A stretch of 64,000 nt of DNA from Chitinophagaceae bacterium. Its GTDB lineage: Bacteria > Bacteroidota > Bacteroidia > Chitinophagales > Chitinophagaceae. Positions 45,588-54,422 of this stretch are shown here, in pieces. Each line of letters begins with the position of its first letter. Position 1 is the stretch's first letter. Under the pieces are notes generated by a model. It was not told the DNA's origin. It was given only the letters and a program-made list of their open reading frames with translations, and did not search any database. Position numbers and translations under genes: made by a program. The stretch is taken from assembly GCA_019752295.1 (NCBI GenBank), contig JAIEMK010000027.1, forward strand, positions 1 through 64,000, read 5' to 3'.

Positions 45588-46445
45588 ATGAGGCAGCTCA
45601 AAATTGCTACCCAGATCACCAACCGCGACTCACAGGCCGTTGAAAAGTATCTTCAGGAAATTTCAAAGATTCCGATGATTACGCCTGAAGAAGAGACTAC
45701 ATTGGCTCAGCGGATTAAAATGGGTGATCAAAGGGCTTTGGACAAATTGGTACAGGCTAACTTGCGTTTTGTGGTGTCGGTAGCAAAACAATATCAGCAT
45801 CAAGGCCTTTCCCTGAGTGACTTGATCAATGAAGGAAACTTGGGTCTTATTAAAGCTGCACAAAGATTTGATGAAACTAAGGGTTTCAAATTCATTTCTT
45901 ATGCGGTTTGGTGGATTCGTCAGTCTATTTTGCAGGCTTTAGCCGAGCAAGGTAGGTTAGTGCGTTTACCTCAAAACAAAATCGGCACCTACAATAAAGC
46001 CAATAAAGCGTATATGGCTTTTGAACAGGAGCATGAACGTGAACCTTCTACAGAAGAGCTGGCTGAGATTCTTGAAATGAGCGAAACCGAGATCAACAAT
46101 ATTTTCCAAAGTAATACCCGTCACACTTCATTAGACGCTCCGGTACACGAAGCAGAAGATGTTGCCATGGGTGATTTACTGGAAGGTAGTGATGACACAG
46201 ATGAAGACGTGATGAAAGATTCGCTTCGTGAAGAAATTCGCAGGGTGTTAAAGTCGTTGAGTCCACGTGAAGCCGAAATAGTAAATGCCTATTTTGGATT
46301 GGATGGCGAAAACGGTGTTACCATTGAGCAGATTGGAATGAAGTACGACCTTACCAAGGAAAGAATCCGTCAGATCAAAGAAAGAGCTATTAAACGCTTA
46401 CAGAAAGCACGATACAGCAATGCATTAAAAGCTTATCTGGGATAA
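45588..46445 (+). CDS. rpoD: RNA polymerase primary sigma factor RpoD/SigA
   Basis: A 285-residue sigma-70 factor. Region 1.2 is SQAVEKYLQEISKIPMITPEEE. Region 2 runs from RFVVSVAKQYQHQGLSLSDLINEG through FKFISYAVWWIRQSI, region 3 spans about residues 130-200, and region 4 ends in TKERIRQIKERAIKRLQKARY. Region 1.1 is absent, as is usual for the primary sigma factor of Bacteroidota. It recognises TTTG/TAnnTTTG promoters, many of which are visible in this window. It has a 104-base leader with a hairpin and a strong terminator. Confidence 0.96.
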   Translation: MRQLKIATQITNRDSQAVEKYLQEISKIPMITPEEETTLAQRIKMGDQRALDKLVQANLRFVVSVAKQYQHQGLSLSDLINEGNLGLIKAAQRFDETKGFKFISYAVWWIRQSILQALAEQGRLVRLPQNKIGTYNKANKAYMAFEQEHEREPSTEELAEILEMSETEINNIFQSNTRHTSLDAPVHEAEDVAMGDLLEGSDDTDEDVMKDSLREEIRRVLKSLSPREAEIVNAYFGLDGENGVTIEQIGMKYDLTKERIRQIKERAIKRLQKARYSNALKAYLG

Positions 46446-46468
46446 GTTTGACTAGTCAATAGATTGAT

Positions 46469-46503
46469 AGCCCTCTGCAAAAAAAGCAGGGGGCTTATTT
46501 TTT
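46469..46503 (+). terminator. Terminator of rpoD
   Basis: AGCCCTCTGC (46469-46478) pairs with GCAGGGGGCT (46486-46495) with one G-T pair, followed by TATTTTTT. Confidence 0.85.
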
Positions 46504-46573
46504 AAGACGGTTTAGTAAAAGTTAACATTTCAATAAACCCTATTTATTTGGAGATTGACAATAACTTTGAAAA

Positions 46574-47455
46574 ATGAAGAAATGGTTTTTCTGTTTTATT
46601 TTTTTAATGGGATTTGGCTCCTGCGAAAAGAATATTGATATTAAGCCTGATGCAACAAATACAAAACTGGTTGTTGATGCACAGATCGAAAACGATCAGG
46701 CACCAACAGTAGTCTTGTCCAGCTCATTCGGATATTTTTCAACCATCGATTCCACTATTTTGAATAATAGTTTTATTCATGATGCTGTACTCACCATTTC
46801 TGACGGTACAAAAACGCATCAATTAAAAGAATATAAAGTTGCTACTGCTGGGGGCTACTTTTATTATTTCAGTAGCGACCCTGCAAACCCTGCAACTTAT
46901 ATGAAGGGTGAATTAGGAAAGAGCTATACCCTGAAAATTGTATATAAAAACCAATCTTATTCCGCTATTACCTCCATACCATTTCTAACGAAACTAATAG
47001 ATTCGGTGTGGTGGCAATCGCTAAAAAATTATCCCGATGCACCTCAGGTAGTACTCATGGCAAAAGTTACCGATCCACCCGGCTTGGGTAATTATATCAG
47101 GTATTTTACGAAGGAGAATTCTGAACCTTTTTTTCCGGGACTAAATAGTGTTTTCGACGATCAGGTTGTGGATGGAAAAACCTATACGATACAAGTTGAT
47201 AAAGGAGTAGATCGTAACCAACCAATCAATAGAGCCAACTATGGTTATTTTTATAGAGGAGATACCGCAGTAATCAAATTTTGCAATATCGATAAAGAGA
47301 GTTTTGACTTTTGGAAAACTTGGGAATACGCTTTTCAATCAATTGGAAATCCATTTTCAGCCCCGGGAAAAGTAATTGGCAACGTAGATAATTCTGCACT
47401 TGGCGCTTTTTGTGGTTACTCGGTTCAGTATAAAACACTTATTATCCCCAAATAA
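46574..47455 (+). CDS. DUF4249 domain lipoprotein
   Basis: A 293-residue protein with a lipoprotein signal peptide (lipobox GSC, cysteine 18) followed by the DUF4249 pattern: NTKLVVDAQIENDQAPTVVLSSS, DAVLTISDG, KGELGKSYTLKIVYKNQSYSA and a late FWKTWEYAFQSIGNPFSAP. DUF4249 genes usually sit just after a TonB-dependent receptor gene; none is adjacent here, so the partner is missing or distant. TAACTTTG at 46562-46569 is a possible -7 element but is only four bases from the ATG. Confidence 0.85.
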   Translation: MKKWFFCFIFLMGFGSCEKNIDIKPDATNTKLVVDAQIENDQAPTVVLSSSFGYFSTIDSTILNNSFIHDAVLTISDGTKTHQLKEYKVATAGGYFYYFSSDPANPATYMKGELGKSYTLKIVYKNQSYSAITSIPFLTKLIDSVWWQSLKNYPDAPQVVLMAKVTDPPGLGNYIRYFTKENSEPFFPGLNSVFDDQVVDGKTYTIQVDKGVDRNQPINRANYGYFYRGDTAVIKFCNIDKESFDFWKTWEYAFQSIGNPFSAPGKVIGNVDNSALGAFCGYSVQYKTLIIPK

Positions 47456-47499
47456 ATAAATTTGTGTACAAAGAAAACAAAGGAATTTAGCAAGGAATT

Positions 47500-47507
47500 T
47501 AATTTTG
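47500..47507 (+). promoter_or_regulatory. Putative -7 element of trxB promoter
   Basis: TAATTTTG, a perfect -7 match, 20 bases before the ATG. No TTTG at the right distance upstream. Confidence 0.45.
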
Positions 47508-47527
47508 TTCGTCTTAAATAATAAACA

Positions 47528-48469
47528 ATGGAAGCAATAGAAAAAGTACACGTTTTAATTATAGGATCCGGACCTGCAGGATATACCGCAGCCATTTATG
47601 CCGCAAGAGCCAATATGAAACCGGTATTGTATCAGGGTATTCAGCCCGGAGGTCAATTAACAATTACTACTGAAGTAGAAAATTATCCTGGCTACCCGGA
47701 TGGAATTCAGGGACCTGAAATGATGGTAGACTTTGAAAAACAGGCAGCCCGCATGGGTGCTGATATCAGATATGGAATAGCTTCAAAAGTTGATTTTAGT
47801 GTGCGTCCATTTAAAGTTGAAATCGACGAAGAAAAATGGATCGAAGCGGATTCGGTGATCATTAGCACGGGCGCTTCAGCTAAATGGTTGGGGTTGAAAA
47901 GCGAAGAAAGGCTCAACGGATTTGGAGTAAGCGCTTGCGCAGTTTGTGATGGATTTTTCTTTAGGGGTAAAGAGGTTGCAATTGTGGGTGCCGGAGATAC
48001 TGCAGCAGAAGAAGCATTGTATTTATCAAAACTATGTTCAACGGTGCATATGGTTGTGAGAAGAGATCAGATGCGCGCAAGTAAAGTAATGCAGGAGCGT
48101 GTATTAAATGCTCCGAATATTAAAATGTATTGGAATAGTGTAACAGATGAGATTCTGGGTGAGAACAAAGTAGAAGCTGTACGCTTACACAATGTGTCCA
48201 CAAATGAAAAACAGGAAATTCCGATCAGTGGTTTTTTTGTAGCAATCGGCCACGAACCCAATAGCAGCATTTTTAAAGGATTTATTGATATGGACGAAAC
48301 CGGATATATTCAAACTATTCCCGGTACTTCTAAAACAAATATTCCCGGTGTTTTTGCTGCAGGAGATGTGCAGGATAAAAATTACAGACAAGCCGTAACC
48401 GCGGCCGGAAGCGGTTGTATGGCTGCACTAGACGCAGAACGCTATCTTACAGCAAACGGATTAGCTTAA
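47528..48469 (+). CDS. trxB: Thioredoxin reductase
   Basis: A 313-residue flavoprotein. The FAD motif is IIGSGPAGYTAAIYAARA at residue 11, the redox site CAVCDG has cysteines near residues 137 and 140, the NADPH motif is IVGAGDTAAEEALYLSK, and the second FAD motif is GVFAAGDVQDKNYRQAVTAAGSG. It reduces thioredoxin with NADPH. It may be co-transcribed with folB. Confidence 0.97.
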   Translation: MEAIEKVHVLIIGSGPAGYTAAIYAARANMKPVLYQGIQPGGQLTITTEVENYPGYPDGIQGPEMMVDFEKQAARMGADIRYGIASKVDFSVRPFKVEIDEEKWIEADSVIISTGASAKWLGLKSEERLNGFGVSACAVCDGFFFRGKEVAIVGAGDTAAEEALYLSKLCSTVHMVVRRDQMRASKVMQERVLNAPNIKMYWNSVTDEILGENKVEAVRLHNVSTNEKQEIPISGFFVAIGHEPNSSIFKGFIDMDETGYIQTIPGTSKTNIPGVFAAGDVQDKNYRQAVTAAGSGCMAALDAERYLTANGLA

Positions 48470-48520
48470 TCAATTTTAAAATAAATGGGCGGAGCTTTGC
48501 GTTCGCCTTTATTTTTGCCT

Positions 48521-48883
48521 ATGCTTACAATAGAGTTGCAGCAATTAGAAATATACGCTTATCACGGCCTTTTTGAAGAAGAAAGCGTTTTGGGAGCTTA
48601 TTATGAATTGAATATTTCTATCCAATATAACCCTTCCAAAAAACTAATCCGTGAAATCTCTGATACAATTGATTATACGGTAGTTTATGAGATGTTGTTG
48701 AAAAGAATGAAACAGCCTACAGCACTCTTAGAAACCATTGCAACAGAATTTTCTCAGCAGATATTAGCGGAATTTCCAATTGCGGAGTCTGTTTTTTTTA
48801 GTATTCAAAAAAAGAATCCTCCCATACATTCCTTTGTTGGAAATGTTGCAGTGACACATCGTTTAAATAGAAAAGACCTATAA
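48521..48883 (+). CDS. folB: Dihydroneopterin aldolase
   Basis: A 120-residue protein starting MLTIELQQLEIYAYHGLFEEE, the FolB N-terminal signature with the conserved YHG. SDTIDYTVVYEML, LLETIATEFSQQIL and SVFFSIQKKNPPI follow. It makes 6-hydroxymethyl-dihydropterin for folate synthesis. The frame opens at 48485, but the family N-terminus fits the ATG at 48521. It lies 51 bases after trxB. Confidence 0.92.
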   Translation: MLTIELQQLEIYAYHGLFEEESVLGAYYELNISIQYNPSKKLIREISDTIDYTVVYEMLLKRMKQPTALLETIATEFSQQILAEFPIAESVFFSIQKKNPPIHSFVGNVAVTHRLNRKDL

Positions 48884-48904
48884 TTGAATCCAAAAAATTA
48901 ACTG

Positions 48905-49657
48905 ATGAAGCTATTCTTTCTTCTTTTAATATTTCCATTTGCACTGAATCTTAAAGCACAGGATATTTCTATTTTATTAAAAGAAGCCGATAATCTGGAG
49001 CGACAAATTAAAGAACCTGAAGCACTCGAAAAATATAAACAGGTTTTGGGTATCGCTCCAAATAATATGAAATCTTTGGTGAGAGCTGCTGAGCTAAATA
49101 TATCGATAGGGGGGAGGCAAACAGATAAAAATACTAGAAGGCTTTATTATGAAAGTGCATTGGCTTTTGCAAAAAGAGCATTTGATCAGGATCATAATAA
49201 TGCAGATGCAAATTATGCGATGGGAATGGTTTCTGGTAAAATGACGGATGTGGAAACAGAGAATAAAAAGATTGTTGCATTTGTGAAAGATGCAAAAATA
49301 TACAGCGATAGGGCTGTTGCAATTAATCCCAACCATGCAAGAGCAACTTACAGTATTGGTAAATGGCATTCAGAAATGGTGAACCTTTCGGGTATCAAAA
49401 AAGCTGCAGTGAAACTATTTTATGGTGGGCTTCCAAATGGGGATTTGGATTCTGCAATTGTATATTTTGAGAAGTGCAGATTGTTGGATCCATATTTTGC
49501 AGTAAATTACTTAGATCTCGCAAAAGCATACCGGGATAATCATCGACCAACACAAGCTATTGAAGTTTTAAATAAATTGCTGAAGTTGCCTCTTAGAACA
49601 GGAGATGATGCAGCCATCAAAGCTGAAGGAGCGAAGATGCTGGATGCTATTCAATAA
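48905..49657 (+). CDS. Exported TPR-repeat protein (RMDN-like)
   Basis: A 250-residue protein with a signal peptide ending in LNLKAQ (residue 19). The mature part is helical with at least three TPR-like units: residues about 25-60 (EALEKYKQVLGIAPNN), 85-160 (AFAKRAFDQDHNNADANYAMG, then DRAVAINPNHARATYSIGKWH), and 180-235 (LDSAIVYFEKCRLLDPYFAVNYLDLAKAY). The arrangement resembles RMDN-family TPR proteins. It probably works as a periplasmic scaffold, but no partner is evident. It starts 21 bases after folB. Confidence 0.75.
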   Translation: MKLFFLLLIFPFALNLKAQDISILLKEADNLERQIKEPEALEKYKQVLGIAPNNMKSLVRAAELNISIGGRQTDKNTRRLYYESALAFAKRAFDQDHNNADANYAMGMVSGKMTDVETENKKIVAFVKDAKIYSDRAVAINPNHARATYSIGKWHSEMVNLSGIKKAAVKLFYGGLPNGDLDSAIVYFEKCRLLDPYFAVNYLDLAKAYRDNHRPTQAIEVLNKLLKLPLRTGDDAAIKAEGAKMLDAIQ

Positions 49658-49678
49658 TCAATTCTAAAAAAAATAAAA

Positions 49679-49939
49679 ATGGAATTAAACGAATTATTTA
49701 AGCAGGCGGCAGCGAATAGTAAAACCCTGGCTGAAAAACCCGACAACGACACTTTATTGAAATTGTATGCTTTGTATAAGCAAGCCACAGAAGGGGATGC
49801 GCAGGGCGATGGACCATCCAACTCATTTGATTTTGTTGCAAAATTCAAGCATACTGCCTGGGAAAAATTAAAAGGCTTGAGCAATGCAGATGCAATGCAA
49901 CAATATATTGATCTGGTGAATCAATTAAAAAAGGGATAG
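49679..49939 (+). CDS. Acyl-CoA-binding protein (ACBP)
   Basis: An 86-residue four-helix protein that matches the whole ACBP family. Ligand residues align as Tyr30, Tyr33 and Lys34 in LYALYKQATEGD, Lys57 before HTAWEKLKGLS, and Tyr76 in DAMQQYIDL, equivalent to Tyr28, Tyr31, Lys32, Lys54 and Tyr73 of the bovine protein. It would bind long-chain acyl-CoA in the cytoplasm. ACBP is common in eukaryotes and found in only part of the bacteria. It follows the TPR gene by 21 bases. Confidence 0.93.
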   Translation: MELNELFKQAAANSKTLAEKPDNDTLLKLYALYKQATEGDAQGDGPSNSFDFVAKFKHTAWEKLKGLSNADAMQQYIDLVNQLKKG

Positions 49940-49963
49940 TGGTTTTTTAATCAGCACTATCCC
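49933..49963. terminator. Hairpin across the ACBP stop codon
   Basis: GGGATAGTG (49933-49941) pairs perfectly with CACTATCCC (49955-49963). It includes the stop codon of the ACBP gene and lies just before the stop of the convergent beta-barrel gene. The T-tracts are weak. Confidence 0.55.
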
Positions 49964-49973
49964 CGTTATTATA

Positions 49974-50618
49974 CTATTTCAATAGGTATCTGAAACCTAT
50001 CGAAATATTGTTCAAAGAAAATCCGTTTAACCCGGTATAAAAATTAACCGAACTGCTTTTTGCCGGTTCTGGCAAACTGCCGCTTGTGGGATATTGTTGT
50101 GTACGATAATTGGTATAATTGAGGTTTGCCAGATTCACCAATCTTGCAGTAATTAAAAAACGTTGATTCAACTGGTACAATAATCCCATCTCCAGATTAA
50201 TCCCTACGCCCAAACCGGTTTCTTTATAAGGCGTATTTATAACTACCCATTTATCCTCGTTATAATAGACGTTTCCAACTCCTGAAAAACTTAAATAGAA
50301 TTGCTTAGCCAGTGTTTCCAGTTTTGTATAACTGTAAAAAGCAGCAGCCCCATTTCGAATTTGAAAAGAACCATTGTCGCTATAAAAATAGCGTAATCCG
50401 AAACCTTTAATTGTATTTGGGTTTGAAAAACGGGAAAGGGAAAGGGCTAATCCCAGAGAGGAATTATTGGTAGGGGCACTGTACGTGTTAGTACTGCCCG
50501 AATAATGCTGGTTAAAGAACGAAAATTGCCCGTCGATTGTTCTTTGCCCTTTGGTAAACTGGGCATTTACTGTGTTAAGCACTAAGATGCAAAGAAAAAA
50601 GAGTAGTAAATTTTTCAT
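49974..50618 (-). CDS. Predicted outer-membrane beta-barrel protein
   Basis: A 214-residue exported protein: signal peptide ending in NTVNAQ (residue 19), then alternating aromatic/polar strands such as FYSYTKLETLAKQFYLSFSG, YKETGLGVGINLEMGLLYQL and LNNISIGFRYLLK, which ends in a near-aromatic strand typical of outer-membrane barrels. I recognise no named family. It stands alone. Confidence 0.65.
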   Translation of the reverse strand: MKNLLLFFLCILVLNTVNAQFTKGQRTIDGQFSFFNQHYSGSTNTYSAPTNNSSLGLALSLSRFSNPNTIKGFGLRYFYSDNGSFQIRNGAAAFYSYTKLETLAKQFYLSFSGVGNVYYNEDKWVVINTPYKETGLGVGINLEMGLLYQLNQRFLITARLVNLANLNYTNYRTQQYPTSGSLPEPAKSSSVNFYTGLNGFSLNNISIGFRYLLK

Positions 50619-50703
50619 AAATGGCTTTTAAATGAATTGAATATTTCAATAATATCAAACATCAGGCCAAAATAAAAAAATCGTTTGTTAAAGGGCGTTC
50701 AGG

Positions 50704-52079
50704 TTATGTTTTGTCCACTATTTTATGGATAATGCCATCCAGTTTTTGGGCAGCTATTTTAAGATTACAGATAATTTCTTTGTTGTCGGGATCTGCAAGG
50801 TCTATATTATTGTATAAATTGATAAGGCCTAAAATATTGGCAACAGGTGCACGCAATTCGTGAGATTGTATCCATGAAATTTCTCGCAACTGTTCGTTCT
50901 GCTTTTTTAGGAGCATCTCGGCCTGAACCCTTTCTGTAATATCAATACAGGATCCGATATATCCTACAAACTCGCCGTTGGCCAAATACCGCGGAACCCC
51001 CTGATCCAATATCCAACGGTACTGCCCATCGTTTCTGCGCAGCCGATACTCCATCCTGAACGGTTTTCTTTGGTCAAAATGCCCCACATAAATTTCGAGG
51101 CAGCGATCCAAATCATCGGCATGTATTCCTTCGGACCAGGCATTTCCAATTCCTTGTTCCAGCGTTCTTCCAGTAAACTCGTGCCAAACCTTATTAAAAT
51201 AATTGCAGCGTTTATCGGTGCCCGACATCCAAATTAGCACGGGAGCCGAGTCGGCCATAATATGAAAGCGTTTCTCACTTTCTTCTTTTTCTGCGGCCGT
51301 TTTTTTTCGTTCTGTGATATTATTGATATACCCATGCCAAACTATACTGCCGTCATCCATTTTTTGAGGAGAGGAATAACCACCCAACCAGATCGTTTCT
51401 CCGGAAGGAAGAATCACCCTGTATTCATCGCGCCATTCTTTTAAAGTTTCTGCTGAAATGCGTATTGAATTTATAACGTGTTCCAAATCGTCGGGATGAA
51501 TTACTTGAAAACCTTTGTTGCATTTTCCCTAACTTCTTCGGGAGTTACACCATAAATGTTTTTGATACCTGTACTGGCGTATGGAAAATTCGAACTGCCG
51601 TCGTTCAGTAAATGATACTGGTATAAGAAACCGGGTATATGTTCTGTAAGAATATTCAGCTTGTTGTTCAGCTCATTTTTCTCGGCTTCGATTTCCTTTT
51701 TTTTGGTAATATTATTTCGTATCGAAAGGAAGGCGCAAATTTTTCCATTGTCATCAGCCCAGGGCATATTTTTAGTATCTACCCAATAATAAGTTCCGTC
51801 TTTTGCCTTGTTTTTTACTTCTTCACACCAGGTTTTTCCTTCCATAATGGTGCGCCACATATCGGCCCAGAAAGATTTTGGGTGATATCCTGAATTAATG
51901 ATGTTATGCTTCTGACCTATCAGTTCTTCGATGCTGTATCCACTAATTTCTGCAAAATTCTGATTGGCATATTGTATTACGCCATCTGTATCAGTTATGG
52001 AAATAAGAGTAGCCTTACTCAAGAGTTTGAAAGATTGCTCTTCTATTAATCTATTCAAAAAAATCCTTGCATTTTCCAT
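50704..52079 (-). pseudogene. PAS-PAS-PAS-HisKA sensor gene, frameshifted
   Basis: Two adjacent frames on the minus strand read as one sensor protein of about 458 residues. The upstream part (52079-51501) has a PAS domain (GVIQYANQNFAEISGYSIEE, then NNITKKKEIEAEKNE) and the start of a second. It stops after ATKVFK. The downstream part (to 50704) resumes at QVIHPDDLEHVIN and has no ATG where it begins. A third PAS and a HisKA helix with SHELRAPVANILGL follow. One missing T in the run at 51508-51511 explains the break. The protein ends just after HisKA, with no ATPase domain, so even the intact form could not autophosphorylate alone. Confidence 0.8.
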
Positions 52080-52082
52080 AAC

Positions 52083-52090
52083 GGGGGGGG
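52083..52090 (-). repeat. C8 tract before the PAS sensor start codon
   Basis: Eight consecutive C on the minus strand lie four bases upstream of the sensor gene's ATG, in very AT-rich DNA. It is in the 5' leader, downstream of a TACCTTCG element (52112-52119) that resembles the nusB -7 element. Slipped-strand mispairing could change the leader length. Confidence 0.6.
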
Positions 52091-52124
52091 TAAATAGAAA
52101 ACTTATTTATACGAAGGTACTATT

Positions 52125-53483
52125 TTATATTTTTAATTTTTTCCACCTGCCACTATTCATATACCAGAAGGAAGGAATGAGTATGGTAGACCAATAAAGC
52201 CATTCGCTGCCCCAGCCCCATGTAATTGGTAACTGCAATTTCTCTAATACAGTATATACATAAATGCAATAAAGCAGTATCGCAACGAATTCAGTAGCAA
52301 GGTTCATAGACGAATTTCCAGATCCGGTTACAGCATTCATCCATACTACCGAAACCGACATTAGTACCAACGCAAATGAAACCACTCTAATTACCGGTAT
52401 TGCAGACTGAATAAAATCTTCCCCCTGTCCGTAAATCGACAAAAATAAATGCGGGAAAAGGTTTAGCAGTACACAAACCATCGAAGCAAATCCCACACTC
52501 CAGCCCATAATTTTATAGATCAATGGAATTACCAGATGATGCTTATTCTGTCCGATTACATTACTTACCATAGTATTAGCAGTTGCAGCAAATGCCCAGG
52601 TAAAACAACCGAAGAAGCCGAAGATATTACGCATGGTATTTGAGATGGCAAGGTCTCTTGCACCATGGTGTTCGATGAGTATATAAAAGAACTCCCAGCT
52701 TATGATACTGATAGCATGCTGGGCGATTAAAGGTGCCGATTGTGTTATAATCAATTTGGCTTTGTCGAATTCCAATTCCCAGCTATGAAAGAGATTAAAT
52801 TGTTTGCTGATTCCCTTATATCTTAAAACAAGAAATAAAACAAATAAGCCGGCAAATTCAGAAATGATGGATGCAATAGCGGCGCCATTAAAACCTAATT
52901 GGGGTAATCCCAGCTTACCATAGATGAGGGTATAATCAAAAAAAACATTTACAATTGCTTCTGTAGCTGTTCCCAGAATCAGATACCTGGTTTGATTAGT
53001 TCCAACCAATAATGCATTCCGCATTTGGTACACATATAAAAAGGGTAGGCCTAAAATACGAATATTCAAAAACTTGACTGCAATTGCAACTCTCTGTGGA
53101 TCGTGTAGCGAAAGTCTTAATATAGCTGGGGCCACAAACCAAGTAATCAGAATGCCCAAAATGGCAAAGCACGCCGATATATAGATCCCCTGTGTAAACA
53201 ATTTGCCAATTTCACCAATTCTATTTTCGCCCGCTCTCCGGGATATCAAAGCCTGCAGGCCATTATTCAATCCGTGCCCTACTACCGCAAAAATTAAATA
53301 GTAGACCCCTGTAATGCCTGCCAGTCCTAGTATTTCCTGCCCTAAACCTCCAAGAAAAATATTGTTCGTAATAAAATTCAACTGAGGTACCACAATCGCC
53401 AAACTAATAGGTAAAGCAATTTGTAATATCTGCTTGTGATTGGTTGTAACCTGCAAATTGGTCTGATTGGATAGGCTGCTCAT
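52125..53483 (-). CDS. MATE family efflux transporter
   Basis: A 452-residue, twelve-helix transporter of the MATE family. Helix-rich segments include QIALPISLAIVVPQLNFITNNIFLGGLGQE at the start, GLNNGLQALISRRAGENR and AFAATANTMVSNVIGQNK near residue 285, the pseudo-repeat of the two six-helix halves. It exports drugs or metabolites using an ion gradient. The frame opens at a TTG (53495); the ATG at 53483 is preferred. Confidence 0.88.
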   Translation of the reverse strand: MSSLSNQTNLQVTTNHKQILQIALPISLAIVVPQLNFITNNIFLGGLGQEILGLAGITGVYYLIFAVVGHGLNNGLQALISRRAGENRIGEIGKLFTQGIYISACFAILGILITWFVAPAILRLSLHDPQRVAIAVKFLNIRILGLPFLYVYQMRNALLVGTNQTRYLILGTATEAIVNVFFDYTLIYGKLGLPQLGFNGAAIASIISEFAGLFVLFLVLRYKGISKQFNLFHSWELEFDKAKLIITQSAPLIAQHAISIISWEFFYILIEHHGARDLAISNTMRNIFGFFGCFTWAFAATANTMVSNVIGQNKHHLVIPLIYKIMGWSVGFASMVCVLLNLFPHLFLSIYGQGEDFIQSAIPVIRVVSFALVLMSVSVVWMNAVTGSGNSSMNLATEFVAILLYCIYVYTVLEKLQLPITWGWGSEWLYWSTILIPSFWYMNSGRWKKLKI

Positions 53484-53576
53484 AATGTGCTGCAAAGTAA
53501 CAATTTTAATATCTGCAGAAATCGCTTTCCCTGCTTGCTTGTTTTTTTATATCATTGCATAAGCAATTAGCAGTTT

Positions 53577-54422
53577 ATGGTTCATAAGTTGATAGGATTT
53601 TATGGCGACAGGCCTGAGTACATACCAAAAACTACAGATCAACTGGCAATTGAGATAGGTAGTCATCAAATGGTGTGTATGGTACAAAATACGGCCAATT
53701 CTGAAATTGATGCAATAGAGATATTTCAACTCGAACAAAATAATGCAGACTGGAGTGATATTTTTTTTGAGATAAAACAAAACTCCCGTTTGATTGGCCC
53801 GAGCTATTCGAATGTGGTTGTATTCCACAATTCTGAAGAAGCTTTAATTTTGCCCCTTGAAAAAATGAGTGCTACTGCTGCAGAAAATTACTTATCGCTC
53901 ATTTATGGTTCTGATGAAAGGTCAGATACTAAATTCGATAGCATTCAAACCAGTTTGCCTACCGTAACGATTTACAGAATCAGAAAATCGCTTACAGAAA
54001 TATTGAACCGCAATTTCCTATTATATAAAACACAGCATAGTTATACCAGAATATTAAACGACCTGCTTAACCGTGATATTGACTCGCATGTTTTCTTGAA
54101 ACTGATTGTTTATCACAAACATTTTATCATTGCTTTAGTTGTTGAAGGTAAACTACAACTGATTCAATCTTATCCATTCAATGTACCGGATGATATTTTA
54201 TACTACGCCATCAGCATTACGCAACAATCAGGAGCGCCCTCTTTACAGGCGCATATTGAAATCAGCGGGATGATTGATTTTCATCAGGGGTTGTTGGAGC
54301 AATTAAAAAAATCTTTCGGCATTATTAGTTTTGATATTTTGCCCGATGAAGATAATATCCACGCAAAACCTTCCAATTACGCTTCTTATTTCTTTACCCC
54401 ATTTTATAAATTGATGGTATGA
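53577..54422 (+). CDS. DUF3822 family protein
   Basis: A 281-residue protein that looks like an ASKHA-type fold: LAIEIGSHQMVCMVQN near residue 23, FHNSEEALILPLEKMSA, VFLKLIVYHKHFIIALVVEGKLQLIQSYPF and an ATPase-like end. DUF3822 is restricted to Bacteroidota and is found beside rsmD. Its last codons overlap the rsmD start by four bases (ATGA), so the two are translationally coupled. No biochemical role is known. Confidence 0.85.
   Translation: MVHKLIGFYGDRPEYIPKTTDQLAIEIGSHQMVCMVQNTANSEIDAIEIFQLEQNNADWSDIFFEIKQNSRLIGPSYSNVVVFHNSEEALILPLEKMSATAAENYLSLIYGSDERSDTKFDSIQTSLPTVTIYRIRKSLTEILNRNFLLYKTQHSYTRILNDLLNRDIDSHVFLKLIVYHKHFIIALVVEGKLQLIQSYPFNVPDDILYYAISITQQSGAPSLQAHIEISGMIDFHQGLLEQLKKSFGIISFDILPDEDNIHAKPSNYASYFFTPFYKLMV

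Noticed and set aside
48510..48517. TATTTTTG as a folB promoter
   Set aside because: It ends three bases before the ATG and lacks a -33 element; folB is more likely read from trxB.
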